A stretch of 24,447 nucleotides of DNA from JBJGXI01 sp045635475 (GCF_045635475.1 NZ_JBJGXI010000065.1:1-24447), one strand, 5' to 3'; numbered from the stretch's first letter, positions 8,269 to 17,171 are shown. Notes: generated from the letters alone by a model not told the origin. Numbers and translations are program-made.

Positions 8269-10588
8269 TTTTCTCCCCCGTTAACGCGTGCTTTAATACC
8301 TCGTCTAAATGTTTTACAGGTACAAACGTTAAATCATCTCGAACACTTGCTGGAATATCCTCTAAATCTTTTTCATTATCTGCTGGAATAATAATCTTGG
8401 TAATTCCTGCACGATGCGCACTTAACGATTTCTCTTTTAAGCCACCAATCGGAAGGACACGACCTCGTAATGTAATCTCACCGGTCATTCCTACTTCTTT
8501 CCGTACAGCGCGCCCTGTTAATGCAGACACTAGTGCAGTTGCCATCGTAATCCCTGCTGATGGACCATCCTTAGGTGTAGCACCTTCAGGAACATGAATA
8601 TGAATATCATTCTTTTCATGAAACTCAGGATCAATGTTCAATTCCTTGGCACGGGAGCGAATATAACTGAACGCTGCTTGTGCTGATTCCTTCATCACAT
8701 CACCAAGTTTACCTGTTAACGTTAGTTTGCCTTTACCCGGATATAGTGACACTTCTATCGATAACGTATCACCGCCTGCCGCAGTGTAAGCAAGCCCCGT
8801 TGCCGTACCAACCTGATCCTCTTCTTCCATTTTACCATAACGGAACTTCGGCTTACCTAATAAAGTTTCTAACTGTTTCTCGGTAATTACTACACGCTTT
8901 TTATCTTCAGAAACGATTATCTTTGCTGCTTTACGGCAGATCGAAGCAAGTTGTCGTTCCAAGCTTCTTACACCAGCTTCTCGAGTGTACATACGAATCA
9001 GTTTAACAAAAGCCTCATCCCGAAGTTGCATTTGACCTTTTTTCAGTCCATTTTCCTTCATTTGCTTTGGTAATAGATGTTCCTTAGCTATATGAAGCTT
9101 CTCTACTTCTGTATAGCCAGCAATCGATATGACTTCCATACGGTCTAATAACGGACCAGGAATTGTAGATAAATTATTTGCTGTAGCTACAAACATAACA
9201 CTGGAAAGGTCATAGTTTTCTTCAATAAAATGATCACTAAAATTGCTGTTTTGTTCCGGATCAAGCACCTCTAGCATTGCTGAAGACGGATCTCCTCTGA
9301 AATCACTTGCCATTTTATCAATTTCATCTAATAAAAAAATCGGATTGACAGTCTCCGCTTTCTTCATCCCTTGAATGATCCGTCCAGGCATTGCACCAAC
9401 ATAAGTACGACGATGACCACGAATTTCCGCTTCATCTCGGACACCACCTAAAGAAATACGAACAAATTTTCGGTTTATTGCCCGGGCAATCGAACGTGCT
9501 AATGACGTTTTCCCAACCCCTGGTGGACCAACTAAACAAAGAATCGGACCTTTAATCGTTTGCGTCAGCTTTTGAACAGCCAAATATTCTAAAACGCGTT
9601 CTTTTACTTTTTCCAAACCATAATGGTCTTCATCTAACGTTTTTTCAGCATGATTAATGTCTAGATTATCCTTCGTTTCCTTCGTCCATGGTAAGGCAAG
9701 TAGCCAGTCAACATAATTACGAATAACAGAGCTTTCCGCAGAACTTTGCGGTACCTTTTCGTAACGATCAAGCTCTTTGTTTACAACTCCTAATATACGT
9801 TCAGGCAAATCGGCTTTTTCTACCTTTTCTCTCAGCTGTGCAACTTCACCAGATTTACCTTCTTTATCGCCTAATTCTTTTTGAATGGCTTTCATCTGTT
9901 CCCGTAAATAATATTCTTTTTGCGTTTTTTCCATCGATTTCTTGACGCGATGTCCAATCTTCTTTTCAAGATTTAAAATCTCTCGTTCATTGCTAATAAA
10001 TTCAATTAATTGCTGTAATCGTTTTTTTACGTCTTCCGTTTCCAACAATTCTTGTTTGTCCTGTATTTTCAAGGACAAATGGGAAGTTATAATGTCTGCA
10101 AGTCGACTTGGTTCATCGATATCGGACACTGTCGCAAATGTTTCTTGACTAATTTTCTTTGATATTTTTATGTATTGTTCAAATTGACTTAATAACGACC
10201 GCATTAAGGCCTGTTCTTCGACCTTATCGCCGTGTACTTCTTCAAATTGCTGTACTTCAACGATGAATTGATCATCATCTTCTATAAATTGAACAATTTC
10301 TCCCCGCTGCATGCCTTCGACTAGTACTCGAATCGTGCCATTGGGTAGCTTTAACATTTGCTTCACTTTTGCTAATGTACCGACCCGGTAAATATCCTTT
10401 GCCTTTGGTTCATCAACAGCACTTTCCTTCTGTGCTGCTAAAAATATGTTGTGATCATCCATCATTGCTCTTTCCAAAGCATTTATAGATTTTTCTCTAC
10501 CAACATCCAAGTGCAATACCATCGATGGGAAAACAAGAATACCTCTTAATGGAAGAAGTGGTAATTGAACTGTATTTGATTCTGCCAT
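8255..10588 (-). CDS. lonA: ATP-dependent protease LonA
   Basis: A cytosolic AAA+ serine protease that degrades misfolded and regulatory proteins. The 777-aa product has the N-terminal substrate-recognition domain (LPLLPLRGILVFP onward), a coiled-coil middle, Walker A GPPGVGKT at 354-361, Walker B FLLDEIDK at 418-425 and the protease domain. The catalytic Ser677 (PKDGPSAG) and Lys720 (GGLKEK) form the Lon dyad and sit at the same numbers as in B. subtilis LonA. The ATG at 10588 is chosen because GGAGGTG is six bases upstream; a GTG three codons earlier lies within that site. It overlaps ysxC downstream, and a separate promoter is likely. Confidence 0.97.
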   Translation of the reverse strand: MAESNTVQLPLLPLRGILVFPSMVLHLDVGREKSINALERAMMDDHNIFLAAQKESAVDEPKAKDIYRVGTLAKVKQMLKLPNGTIRVLVEGMQRGEIVQFIEDDDQFIVEVQQFEEVHGDKVEEQALMRSLLSQFEQYIKISKKISQETFATVSDIDEPSRLADIITSHLSLKIQDKQELLETEDVKKRLQQLIEFISNEREILNLEKKIGHRVKKSMEKTQKEYYLREQMKAIQKELGDKEGKSGEVAQLREKVEKADLPERILGVVNKELDRYEKVPQSSAESSVIRNYVDWLLALPWTKETKDNLDINHAEKTLDEDHYGLEKVKERVLEYLAVQKLTQTIKGPILCLVGPPGVGKTSLARSIARAINRKFVRISLGGVRDEAEIRGHRRTYVGAMPGRIIQGMKKAETVNPIFLLDEIDKMASDFRGDPSSAMLEVLDPEQNSNFSDHFIEENYDLSSVMFVATANNLSTIPGPLLDRMEVISIAGYTEVEKLHIAKEHLLPKQMKENGLKKGQMQLRDEAFVKLIRMYTREAGVRSLERQLASICRKAAKIIVSEDKKRVVITEKQLETLLGKPKFRYGKMEEEDQVGTATGLAYTAAGGDTLSIEVSLYPGKGKLTLTGKLGDVMKESAQAAFSYIRSRAKELNIDPEFHEKNDIHIHVPEGATPKDGPSAGITMATALVSALTGRAVRKEVGMTGEITLRGRVLPIGGLKEKSLSAHRAGITKIIIPADNEKDLEDIPASVRDDLTFVPVKHLDEVLKHALTGEKNESN

Positions 10589-10617
10589 GTTATGCACCTC
10601 CGCTAATTAAACGTGCA

Positions 10618-10646
10618 ATTACTCGTTTTTTAGACAACTTAGTCAA
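10618..10646 (-). promoter_or_regulatory. Predicted sigma-A promoter of lonA-ysxC
   Basis: On the minus strand, TTGACT (10646 to 10641, 5 of 6) is separated by 17 bp from AGTAAT (10623 to 10618, 4 of 6). Transcription would start near 10611, about 23 nt before the lonA ATG. No CtsR box (GGTCAAA tandem) or CIRCE element is visible in this 173-bp gap. Confidence 0.4.
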
Positions 10647-10761
10647 CTACATCATACTTTTTTTGCTATTCGCATCATATAGCTGTATAACGTAATTATG
10701 AAATTGACACAACTTCCTAAAGTGTAATGAAAATTTCTACTATTGTAAAATTATAGGCTTA

Positions 10762-12429
10762 CTAAACAGATTTGGAAGCCTTTGTGATTCGTTTGTTTTG
10801 CAATTGCTTCGCCTCCCCATAGCTACCTTCAACGGCATATGGAAGTGCTTCATGAAAAGTTTCCACTGGAATGATTTCAATTCCATCAATTTTATCACAA
10901 ATCGACTGATAGTTATCCTTTGGAATGATTACACGTGATGCTCCCGCTTGCTTGGCCGCCCTGATTTTCGTTAATACACCACCGATTGGCTTTACTTCTC
11001 CGTGCAAACTGATTTCGCCTGTCATTGCTGTATCAAAGCGCACTGGCTTCTTTTGAATGCTGGAATAAATACCAACAGCCATTGCTAATCCAGCAGATGG
11101 ACCATCAACAGGGATACCCCCTGGAAAATTGACATGGATGTCGTATTCATGTGCAGGTACGCCTAACGAACGCAATAATGTAATAACATTCTCTATCGAC
11201 CCTCTGGCCATACTTTTACGTTTTATTGATTTGCTCTGGGACCCAATCGTTTCTTCCTCGGCAATTCCGGTAATCGAAATTTTGCCATTGGAATTGGTCG
11301 GTAAGATCATGAATTCAATCTCTAACAAGAAACCCGTACTTGGACCAGAAACAGCTAAACCATTTACTTTACCAACTCGATTTATTGGTGTTACTTTCGG
11401 TTTCACTCTCGGCGTTAGTCTGCTGGAGTCTACTACCCATTCCATGTCCGACTGTGAAATTTCTTCGCGCAAATCTTTTTTCGCAAGGCTTGCAGCAATT
11501 TGAATCATATTAACTGCTTCTCTTCCGTTGCGTGCATATTGAGATAGCACACGCAGTGCTGTTTCATCTATTTTACAGTTAATTTTGTCGCAGGCTCGTG
11601 TAGCAACCTCCATGATTTCCTCTGGCTCTAACTCTCGAAAGAATATCTCTAGACACCTGGAACGAATCGCGGGTGGAATTTCTTCAGGATTTCTCGTTGT
11701 TGCACCAATCATACGAAAATCAGCAGGAAGCCCCTTTCTAAATATCTGATGAATGTGTGCAGGGATGTTTTGGTTTTCTTCACTGTAATACGCACTTTCA
11801 TAATGAACAGTACGATCTTCCAAAACTTTTAATAGTTTATTCATTTGAATCGGATGTAATTCACCGATCTCATCAATAAATAATACACCACCATGTGCAT
11901 TAGATACAGCACCACGTTTGGGTTGAGGAATTCCAGCTTGTCCCATCGCACCAGCACCTTGGTAAATCGGATCATGTACAGAGCCGATCAAAGGATCCGC
12001 AACCCCTCGTTCATCGAATCGTGCAGTTGTGGCATCCAACTCGATGAACGGTGAAGTTGTACGAAACGGTGAATTTGCATTTTTCTTTGCTTCTTCTAAC
12101 ACGATTCTGGCTGCGGCAGTTTTTCCAATCCCTGGTGGTCCATACACAATCACGTGCTGTGGATTAGCACTGCACAAAGCTGCTTTTAACGACTCAATAC
12201 CATCTGACTGACCAATAATATCAGCCAGGTTACTTGGTCTGATTTTTTCCGATAAAGGGACAGAAAGAGAGACGGAGCGCATAGCTCGAAGTTTCTCCAT
12301 CTCTTTTTTTGATTCCTTATCGATTGTATTTTTATTTGCTCGTTGGCTTCGTAACAAATTCCAGAAATAAATTCCAATTACGACGCCAAAAAACAACTGA
12401 ATAATGACTACAATACTAACTAGATCCAT
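10762..12429 (-). CDS. lonB: Membrane-anchored ATP-dependent protease LonB
   Basis: The second Lon protease of spore formers, made in the forespore in B. subtilis. The 555-aa product begins with one transmembrane helix (about 4-25) and lacks the large LonA N-domain. It carries Walker A GPPGIGKT at 97-104, the acidic Walker B GVLFIDEIGEL at 181-191, and a Lon protease domain with Ser445 (VDGPSAG) and Lys488 (GGVLTKIRAAK). The ATG has GGAGG seven bases upstream. A good sigma-F promoter match lies in front of it, fitting forespore expression. No terminator is seen between lonB and lonA, so some read-through is possible. Confidence 0.95.
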   Translation of the reverse strand: MDLVSIVVIIQLFFGVVIGIYFWNLLRSQRANKNTIDKESKKEMEKLRAMRSVSLSVPLSEKIRPSNLADIIGQSDGIESLKAALCSANPQHVIVYGPPGIGKTAAARIVLEEAKKNANSPFRTTSPFIELDATTARFDERGVADPLIGSVHDPIYQGAGAMGQAGIPQPKRGAVSNAHGGVLFIDEIGELHPIQMNKLLKVLEDRTVHYESAYYSEENQNIPAHIHQIFRKGLPADFRMIGATTRNPEEIPPAIRSRCLEIFFRELEPEEIMEVATRACDKINCKIDETALRVLSQYARNGREAVNMIQIAASLAKKDLREEISQSDMEWVVDSSRLTPRVKPKVTPINRVGKVNGLAVSGPSTGFLLEIEFMILPTNSNGKISITGIAEEETIGSQSKSIKRKSMARGSIENVITLLRSLGVPAHEYDIHVNFPGGIPVDGPSAGLAMAVGIYSSIQKKPVRFDTAMTGEISLHGEVKPIGGVLTKIRAAKQAGASRVIIPKDNYQSICDKIDGIEIIPVETFHEALPYAVEGSYGEAKQLQNKRITKASKSV

Positions 12430-12459
12430 TGGGGTCCCTCCAAAAAGTGATTTACTCGT

Positions 12460-12489
12460 TAGTATTGCCCCATTTTCTTTTCCTTAACC
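12460..12489 (-). promoter_or_regulatory. Predicted sigma-F promoter of lonB
   Basis: On the minus strand, GGTTA (12489 to 12485) is followed after 15 bp by GGCAATACTA (12469 to 12460). The -10 matches the sigma-F consensus GGnnAnAnTW at every fixed base, and the -35 matches GYWTA at four of five. Transcription would start about 24 nt upstream of the lonB ATG. B. subtilis lonB is a known sigma-F gene. Confidence 0.55.
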
Positions 12490-12506
12490 TACCTCTAACT
12501 ACGGAA

Positions 12507-12539
12507 AATCCCTTGCTATGTAAAAAATAACAAGGGATT
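12507..12539 (-). terminator. Possible terminator downstream of clpX
   Basis: A perfect 9-bp stem, AATCCCTTG/CAAGGGATT, with a 15-nt loop. On the minus strand it is followed only by TTCC, so the T-tract is short. It lies between the hairpin repeat and the lonB promoter and may insulate lonB from clpX transcription. Confidence 0.4.
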
Positions 12540-12577
12540 ATCTAATACTGTTCACTTGTGAAATTAGTAATAAGAAA

Positions 12578-12713
12578 AGTGCAGAGCGCCGCTTAGAAAC
12601 GTAGCGACTGGAGGGAATCGACTGAGATAAAGGAATCACGATGAGCTTGCGAATCGATGATGACTTATCGTAGGGCGATTCGTGAAGTCGCCTAGTTTCT
12701 GGCGCTCGGAACT
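12578..12713. repeat. 136-nt imperfect-palindromic interspersed-repeat-like element
   Basis: This element fills much of the clpX-lonB gap and folds on itself almost end to end. By eye, AGT pairs with ACT (12578/12711), GAGCGCC with GGCGCTC (12584/12701), AGAAAC with GTTTCT (12595/12695), GCGACT with AGTCGC (12604/12686), GAATCG with CGATTC (12615/12676) and GATAA with TTATC (12626/12665). ATCACGAT then pairs with ATCGATGAT (12635/12653, one bulge). The ends AGTGCAGAGCGCC and GGCGCTCGGAACT resemble a repeat family I recall as common between genes in Bacillaceae, but I cannot give a name. There is no reading frame in it. It could be a MITE-like or REP-like element, or encode a structured RNA. 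Confidence 0.7.
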
Positions 12714-12754
12714 AGACACATGCACAAAAATTCACACTTTCTATCTTATTAAAA

Positions 12755-14038
12755 TTAAGCACTTTCTTTTGGTGATTGTTTATTTTCATCCTTAACTGTG
12801 CCATCCGTTAATACGAGTTTAGGTCTGCCATCTTCAAGTATAACGGTATCTTTCGTGATTACACATTTACTAATATCGTCTCTTGACGGTAACTCAAACA
12901 TCACTTCAAGCATGATACTTTCAATAATCGAACGTAAGCCACGTGCACCAGTTTTCCGTTCAATTGCTTTTTTAGCAATTTCAACTAATGCTTCTTCTTC
13001 AAACTCAAGCTCAACATCATCCATTTGGAATAGCTTTTCATATTGTTTCACGAGTGCATTTTTAGGTTTTGTTAATATTTCTACTAACGCTGCTTCATCA
13101 AGTGGCTCTAAGCTTCCGATTACAGGAAGACGACCGATGAATTCAGGAATAAGTCCGAAACGCAATAAATCCTCCGGTAATACTTTTCCTAGCAGCTCAC
13201 CTTTATCCATGTCTTTATTCATACCTTCTTCAGCACCGAAGCCAATTACTTTTTTACCTAAGCGGCGTTTGATAATTTGTTCGACACCATCAAATGCCCC
13301 ACCACAAATAAATAAGACGTTTGTCGTATCAATTTGGATGAATTCTTGATGTGGATGCTTTCTACCACCTTGAGGCGGCACACTAGCAACCGTACCTTCA
13401 AGAATTTTCAGTAATGCTTGCTGAACACCTTCACCAGAAACATCTCTTGTGATTGATGGGTTCTCTGATTTACGTGCAACTTTATCAATTTCATCAATAT
13501 AAATAATACCTTTTTCTGCTTTTTCAACGTCATAATCAGCAGCTTGGATTAGTTTAAGAAGAATATTTTCTACGTCTTCCCCTACATAACCTGCTTCTGT
13601 TAATGATGTCGCGTCTGCGATCGCGAATGGTACATTTAAAATTCTTGCCAATGTTTGTGCCAATAATGTTTTACCACTACCTGTAGGTCCAATCATCGCA
13701 ATATTACTTTTTGCTAATTCCACATCGTCTGAAGAACTTTTCGTAGAATTAATCCGCTTATAGTGATTATATACTGCTACAGATAAGCTTTTCTTCGCTT
13801 TTTGTTGACCAATTACATAGTCATCAAGAATTTCACAAATCTCTTGTGGCTTGGGTACGTCTTTGAATTCTACTTCTTCTTCGTTACCAAGCTCTTCCTC
13901 TACAATTTCCGTGCAAAGCTCAATACATTCATCACATATATAAACGCCTGGTCCAGCAACTAGCTTGCGAACTTGATCTTGGCTTTTGCCACAGAAGGAA
14001 CACTTTAGTTGCCCTTTTTCTTCGTTAAATTTATACAT
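12755..14038 (-). CDS. clpX: ATP-dependent Clp protease ATP-binding subunit ClpX
   Basis: A hexameric AAA+ unfoldase that recognises substrates and feeds them to ClpP. The 427-aa product has the N-terminal C4 zinc-binding domain (C13, C16, C35, C38), Walker A GPTGSGKT at 117-124, Walker B IIYIDEIDK at 178-186, the ClpP-docking loop IGF at 265-267 and the usual sensor regions. The ATG has GGGGTGA seven bases upstream. It has its own predicted promoter and structured leader and is separated from tig by 419 bp that include the tig terminator, so it looks monocistronic. Confidence 0.97.
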   Translation of the reverse strand: MYKFNEEKGQLKCSFCGKSQDQVRKLVAGPGVYICDECIELCTEIVEEELGNEEEVEFKDVPKPQEICEILDDYVIGQQKAKKSLSVAVYNHYKRINSTKSSSDDVELAKSNIAMIGPTGSGKTLLAQTLARILNVPFAIADATSLTEAGYVGEDVENILLKLIQAADYDVEKAEKGIIYIDEIDKVARKSENPSITRDVSGEGVQQALLKILEGTVASVPPQGGRKHPHQEFIQIDTTNVLFICGGAFDGVEQIIKRRLGKKVIGFGAEEGMNKDMDKGELLGKVLPEDLLRFGLIPEFIGRLPVIGSLEPLDEAALVEILTKPKNALVKQYEKLFQMDDVELEFEEEALVEIAKKAIERKTGARGLRSIIESIMLEVMFELPSRDDISKCVITKDTVILEDGRPKLVLTDGTVKDENKQSPKESA

Positions 14039-14120
14039 TTAAATTCACCCCTAGAGTAAAAATCTCAACATGATATGAATTAAAAAAATCATACTCTAAT
14101 GTTTTTTCTTTCTTTAGCTC

Positions 14121-14148
14121 ATCATATCAGATTGGTTTCCGTTTACAA
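14121..14148 (-). promoter_or_regulatory. Predicted sigma-A promoter of clpX
   Basis: On the minus strand, TTGTAA (14148 to 14143, 4 of 6) is followed after 16 bp by TATGAT (14126 to 14121, 5 of 6). The expected transcript begins near 14114, leaving a leader of about 75 nt. Confidence 0.45.
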
Positions 14149-14389
14149 AGCAATATACTTTTTTACATGCTTTTTACGTACACTAAATAATGACTCCTAT
14201 ATATATGAGAGTCTTTCCAATTGAATCAAACTATAAACAGTATATATTTGCTATGTGTTATAAAAATAAAGGTACACCTAATTATGTAGAAAGTTTTAGA
14301 AAAGTCAAACGATATGTTATCAAGTATATGTAACTAGAGCATGTAATCATTCTTCTATTTGTCCATTAAATCAAGAAAATAATTATAAA

Positions 14390-14416
14390 ACAAGGCACGA
14401 TTTAATCGCGCCTTGT
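14390..14416 (-). terminator. Terminator of tig
   Basis: ACAAGGC pairs with GCCTTGT, and inside, after one mismatch, CGATT pairs with AATCG. On the minus strand the hairpin is followed by TTTAT and an AT-rich tail. It lies 42 bp after the tig stop. Confidence 0.8.
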
Positions 14417-14457
14417 GATGTGTGTGGCTTTTCTTAACAAATGATGTCGTTTTTTAA

Positions 14458-15744
14458 TTATTTAGTTTTGCTATTTTCGACAAGAAAATCAATAGCTTTT
14501 TTGAATTTCAAGTCGTCTTTAATTGCGTCTGCATTTCCGCCTAGCATTTGTAGAAGTTGTTCTACATCTGCTTGGTACATAGATGCCATTGTTTCCAATT
14601 CTTTATTGACATCTTCGTCGTTCACTTCAATATTTTCAAGTTCTACAATTGCTTCAAGAACAAGATTTGTTTTTACACGCTTACCTGCATCCTCTTTCAT
14701 TTGTTCCTTCAATGCGTCTGCATCTTGACCAGAGAATTGGTAATACATGTCTAGAGTCATGCCTTGTTGTTGTAATCTTTGTTCAAACTCTCTTAGCATA
14801 CGATCTTGTTCTGTAGCTACCATTGCATCCGGAATATCAACTTCAGCATTATCTGATGCTTGTGTAATTAATGCTTCACGTTTTTGGTTATCCGCATCCG
14901 TCGCTTTTTGGTTTACTAAGCGCTCTCTAATTTTCTTTTTCAGCTCATCCAATGTTTCTACTTCTTCATCGACATCTTTCGCGAATTCGTCATCTAATGC
15001 TGGAAGTTCTTTCGCTTTAATTTCTTGAATTGTAACTTTAAATGTGGCTTCTTTACCAGCTAAATTTTCTGCATGATATTCTTCTGGGAAAGTTACTACG
15101 ATATCATCTTCCGCACCAGTTTCTTTTCCAACTAGCTGTTCTTCAAATCCAGGAATGAATGAACCCGATCCGATTTCTAATGTGTGGTTTTCTGCTTTTC
15201 CGCCTTCAAACGCTTCACCATCTACGAAGCCTTCAAAATCGATAACAACAGTATCACCCTCTTCAACAGCACCTTCTTCTTTAACAACTAGTTCTGCTTG
15301 GTGCTCTTGCTGATGCTTTAATTCATGCTCCACATCTTCTTCTGTAACTTCTGTTTCTTCTTCTTCTACTTCTAAACCTTTATAGTCACCCAATTTAACT
15401 TCTGGTTTTACAGTAACCTTAGCAGTGACGATAAGGTTTTTACCTTTTTCGATTTGCTCAATATCAACTTCTGGCTGATCTACAGGAGAAATTCCTGTTT
15501 CATCAATTGCATCAGAATATACTTTTGGTAGAATGATATCAACCGCATCTTGATAAAGTGATTCTACTCCGAAACGTTGTTCAAACATTCCACGTGGCAT
15601 TTTTCCTTTACGGAATCCAGGAACTTGAACTTGTTTTACAACTTTTTTAAATGCTTCATCTAAAGCTGCGTTAAAATCTGCTGCTTCTACTTCAATTGTT
15701 AGAAGTCCTTCATTACCTTCTTGTTTTTCCCATTTTGCTGTCAT
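14458..15744 (-). CDS. tig: Trigger factor, ribosome-bound peptidyl-prolyl isomerase chaperone
   Basis: Binds the ribosome exit tunnel and shields nascent chains. The 428-aa product has the ribosome-docking signature GFRKGKMPR at 43-51. A central FKBP-type isomerase domain follows at about 160-245 (GDTVVIDFEGFVDGEAFEGG and GSGSFIPGFEEQLVG). The C-terminal region is a long, acidic, helical substrate-binding domain. The ATG has GGAGGG seven bases upstream. It is flanked by a strong promoter and a terminator, so it is probably monocistronic; the neighbouring TPR gene and clpX match the B. subtilis order. Confidence 0.97.
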   Translation of the reverse strand: MTAKWEKQEGNEGLLTIEVEAADFNAALDEAFKKVVKQVQVPGFRKGKMPRGMFEQRFGVESLYQDAVDIILPKVYSDAIDETGISPVDQPEVDIEQIEKGKNLIVTAKVTVKPEVKLGDYKGLEVEEEETEVTEEDVEHELKHQQEHQAELVVKEEGAVEEGDTVVIDFEGFVDGEAFEGGKAENHTLEIGSGSFIPGFEEQLVGKETGAEDDIVVTFPEEYHAENLAGKEATFKVTIQEIKAKELPALDDEFAKDVDEEVETLDELKKKIRERLVNQKATDADNQKREALITQASDNAEVDIPDAMVATEQDRMLREFEQRLQQQGMTLDMYYQFSGQDADALKEQMKEDAGKRVKTNLVLEAIVELENIEVNDEDVNKELETMASMYQADVEQLLQMLGGNADAIKDDLKFKKAIDFLVENSKTK

Positions 15745-15847
15745 ATTATTTCCCTCCAGAAATCTATAAATTCATTAAGTATTGTTTGACGTTCATTGGA
15801 TGTATAATTAGTACATACTAAGGTGGAACGCAAAATGCAACCATCTT

Positions 15848-15875
15848 ATTATAACATAATCCATATTGCTTTCAA
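15848..15875 (-). promoter_or_regulatory. Strong sigma-A promoter of tig
   Basis: On the minus strand, TTGAAA (15875 to 15870) is followed after 16 bp by TATAAT (15853 to 15848), with an extended TGn just before the -10. The transcript would start near 15841 with a leader of about 97 nt. That leader can form a long-range stem, CGTTC with GAACG, enclosing a smaller ATGTA/TACAT stem. Confidence 0.75.
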
Positions 15876-15941
15876 CATATTCAACGTGACAAAGTAGCTA
15901 GCACATGCTTCAAACTATTCATTAGAAATAGATATTGTTGA

Positions 15942-16937
15942 TTAATCCTCTATAATTGCATAATATTGGGTTTCATAATCAAGGATGTGTTTTATGTATA
16001 CATCTACTTGTTCTTGTTCTTGTTCTATATTGTAGTCCTCTTGCTTGACTGTTAATCCCAAATATTGATTTCCTAATTGCTTTAGCGCAATAGACAGTGG
16101 ATACAATTCCTGATCACTTGGAAGTAGCGGATAACGTACGTAAACATAATGAAACAATAATTTTTCCATTAGCTCGAATAAAGACGGATTATTTTGTTCC
16201 ACATCGACTAAAAAAGATAAAATTTGATTCGTTGCTGCATCCTGATATGGTGCTTTTATGTTAGCTGGATTAACGATAATCTTTTGGTCTAACTTATGTA
16301 TCTCAATTGATTGATCTATCTGATTTTCTTGTAACAGTTGTGCAATGGCTGTTTTTACAACCGGATGGATGTGATTTTCCTTAAGTAAACGACTAAAAAG
16401 ATTAAGTTGTGGCGTAATATTTGTATCTTTAAATTTTAAAATCGTTCGCCATTGTGCCGTTGCATCCCTTCGCTCTACTGCCTCTACTAATTTTTCTATG
16501 TATTGGTTTACATGTTCATGCTTAGCATCGACGTGCAGCTTTTTACTTATCTCATATAATTGCCATAACTGATTTTTTAATAAATCTGGAATACCACCTT
16601 CGTAAAAGACATCCTCCAAATAATCAATTAACTCATCATACTTGCTCATTTGAAATAGCATTGTACTGTACATATGTATGTATTCAAAATAATGTTCATC
16701 GTGCTTGTCAATTAAGTGTATGTATAATTCCTCTGCTTCCTCATACTTTCCAAGTTCCATTAAACATATAAGCTTGCCTATCAAAATTTCATGAGAATTA
16801 GCATCAAGGCTTAGTAACTCATCCAACTTCTCCAAAGCATCTTGATAACGCTTTTCTTTTAAAGCCTCCATGCTTTGCTTTTCCAATGTTGCTTTCCATT
16901 TAGGAAACATTACAATATTATTATTGTTTTTGCTCAT
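15942..16937 (-). CDS. TPR-repeat protein (YsoA-like by position)
   Basis: A predicted cytosolic protein of 331 aa, mostly alpha-helical. The clearest tetratricopeptide-like units are at about 20-85 (EALKEKRYQDALEKLDELL and LMELGKYEEAEELYIHLID), followed by more divergent helical pairs and an acidic, Glu/Gln-rich C-terminal end. It lies directly upstream of tig, where B. subtilis has the TPR gene ysoA; orthology is inferred from that. The frame opens at 16946, but AGGA abuts that codon, so the ATG at 16937 (MSKNNNN) with suitable spacing is preferred. The partner and function are unknown. Confidence 0.8.
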   Translation of the reverse strand: MSKNNNNIVMFPKWKATLEKQSMEALKEKRYQDALEKLDELLSLDANSHEILIGKLICLMELGKYEEAEELYIHLIDKHDEHYFEYIHMYSTMLFQMSKYDELIDYLEDVFYEGGIPDLLKNQLWQLYEISKKLHVDAKHEHVNQYIEKLVEAVERRDATAQWRTILKFKDTNITPQLNLFSRLLKENHIHPVVKTAIAQLLQENQIDQSIEIHKLDQKIIVNPANIKAPYQDAATNQILSFLVDVEQNNPSLFELMEKLLFHYVYVRYPLLPSDQELYPLSIALKQLGNQYLGLTVKQEDYNIEQEQEQVDVYIKHILDYETQYYAIIED

Positions 16938-17123
16938 ATTCACCATTCCTAATTAATAACTTTCTCTCCATTTTTACTAGCTTACCCGTTTTATAGTAAG
17001 TAACAAACGTGATTTTCATTTCTTTCCTAAATAAGATATGCATGTATCAGATATTTACGGCATAAGAATGAAAGGGAAATACGTATCTTCAACTTCAATA
17101 GAAAATTTACATACATCTAGATT

Positions 17124-17157
17124 AACACACCTTCTGCTTTGGTGTGTTTTTCTTTTT
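17124..17157 (+). terminator. Terminator-like hairpin immediately before a ribosome binding site
   Basis: AACACACC and GGTGTGTT form a perfect 8-bp stem with a 9-nt loop, followed by TTTCTTTTT (a ten-base T-rich tract including the stem's last bases). The T-tract touches the AGGAGG of the next gene at 17158. No plus-strand gene lies upstream, so it cannot simply end a neighbouring operon. Either it attenuates the downstream gene or it ends a short non-coding transcript. The opposite strand has no T-run. Confidence 0.7.
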
Positions 17158-17171
17158 AGGAGGATTTTTAA

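Larger units (their letters stand above)
14039..14457. other. Non-coding clpX-tig interval
   Basis: This 419-bp AT-rich stretch holds, from low to high coordinate, the clpX ribosome binding site, an inverted repeat in the clpX leader (TAGAGTA 14052-14058 with TACTCTA 14092-14098, inner ATGAT/ATCAT), the clpX promoter, a small AT-rich inverted repeat (GACTC/GAGTC around 14190-14213) and the tig terminator. I see no gene or known RNA in it. Confidence 0.6.

Noticed and set aside
10589..10761. CtsR or CIRCE heat-shock operator upstream of lonA
   Set aside because: I searched by eye on both strands for tandem GGTCAAA and for the TTAGCACTC/GAGTGCTAA dyad and found neither.
12798..13349. Long plus-strand frame of 183 codons opposite clpX
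   Set aside because: It is the complement of a strongly conserved gene, has Ser-rich antisense composition and no ribosome binding site.
17001..17013. AACAAACGT resembling the core of a LexA box
   Set aside because: The flanking GAAC and GTTC arms are not complete, so the dyad is lost.
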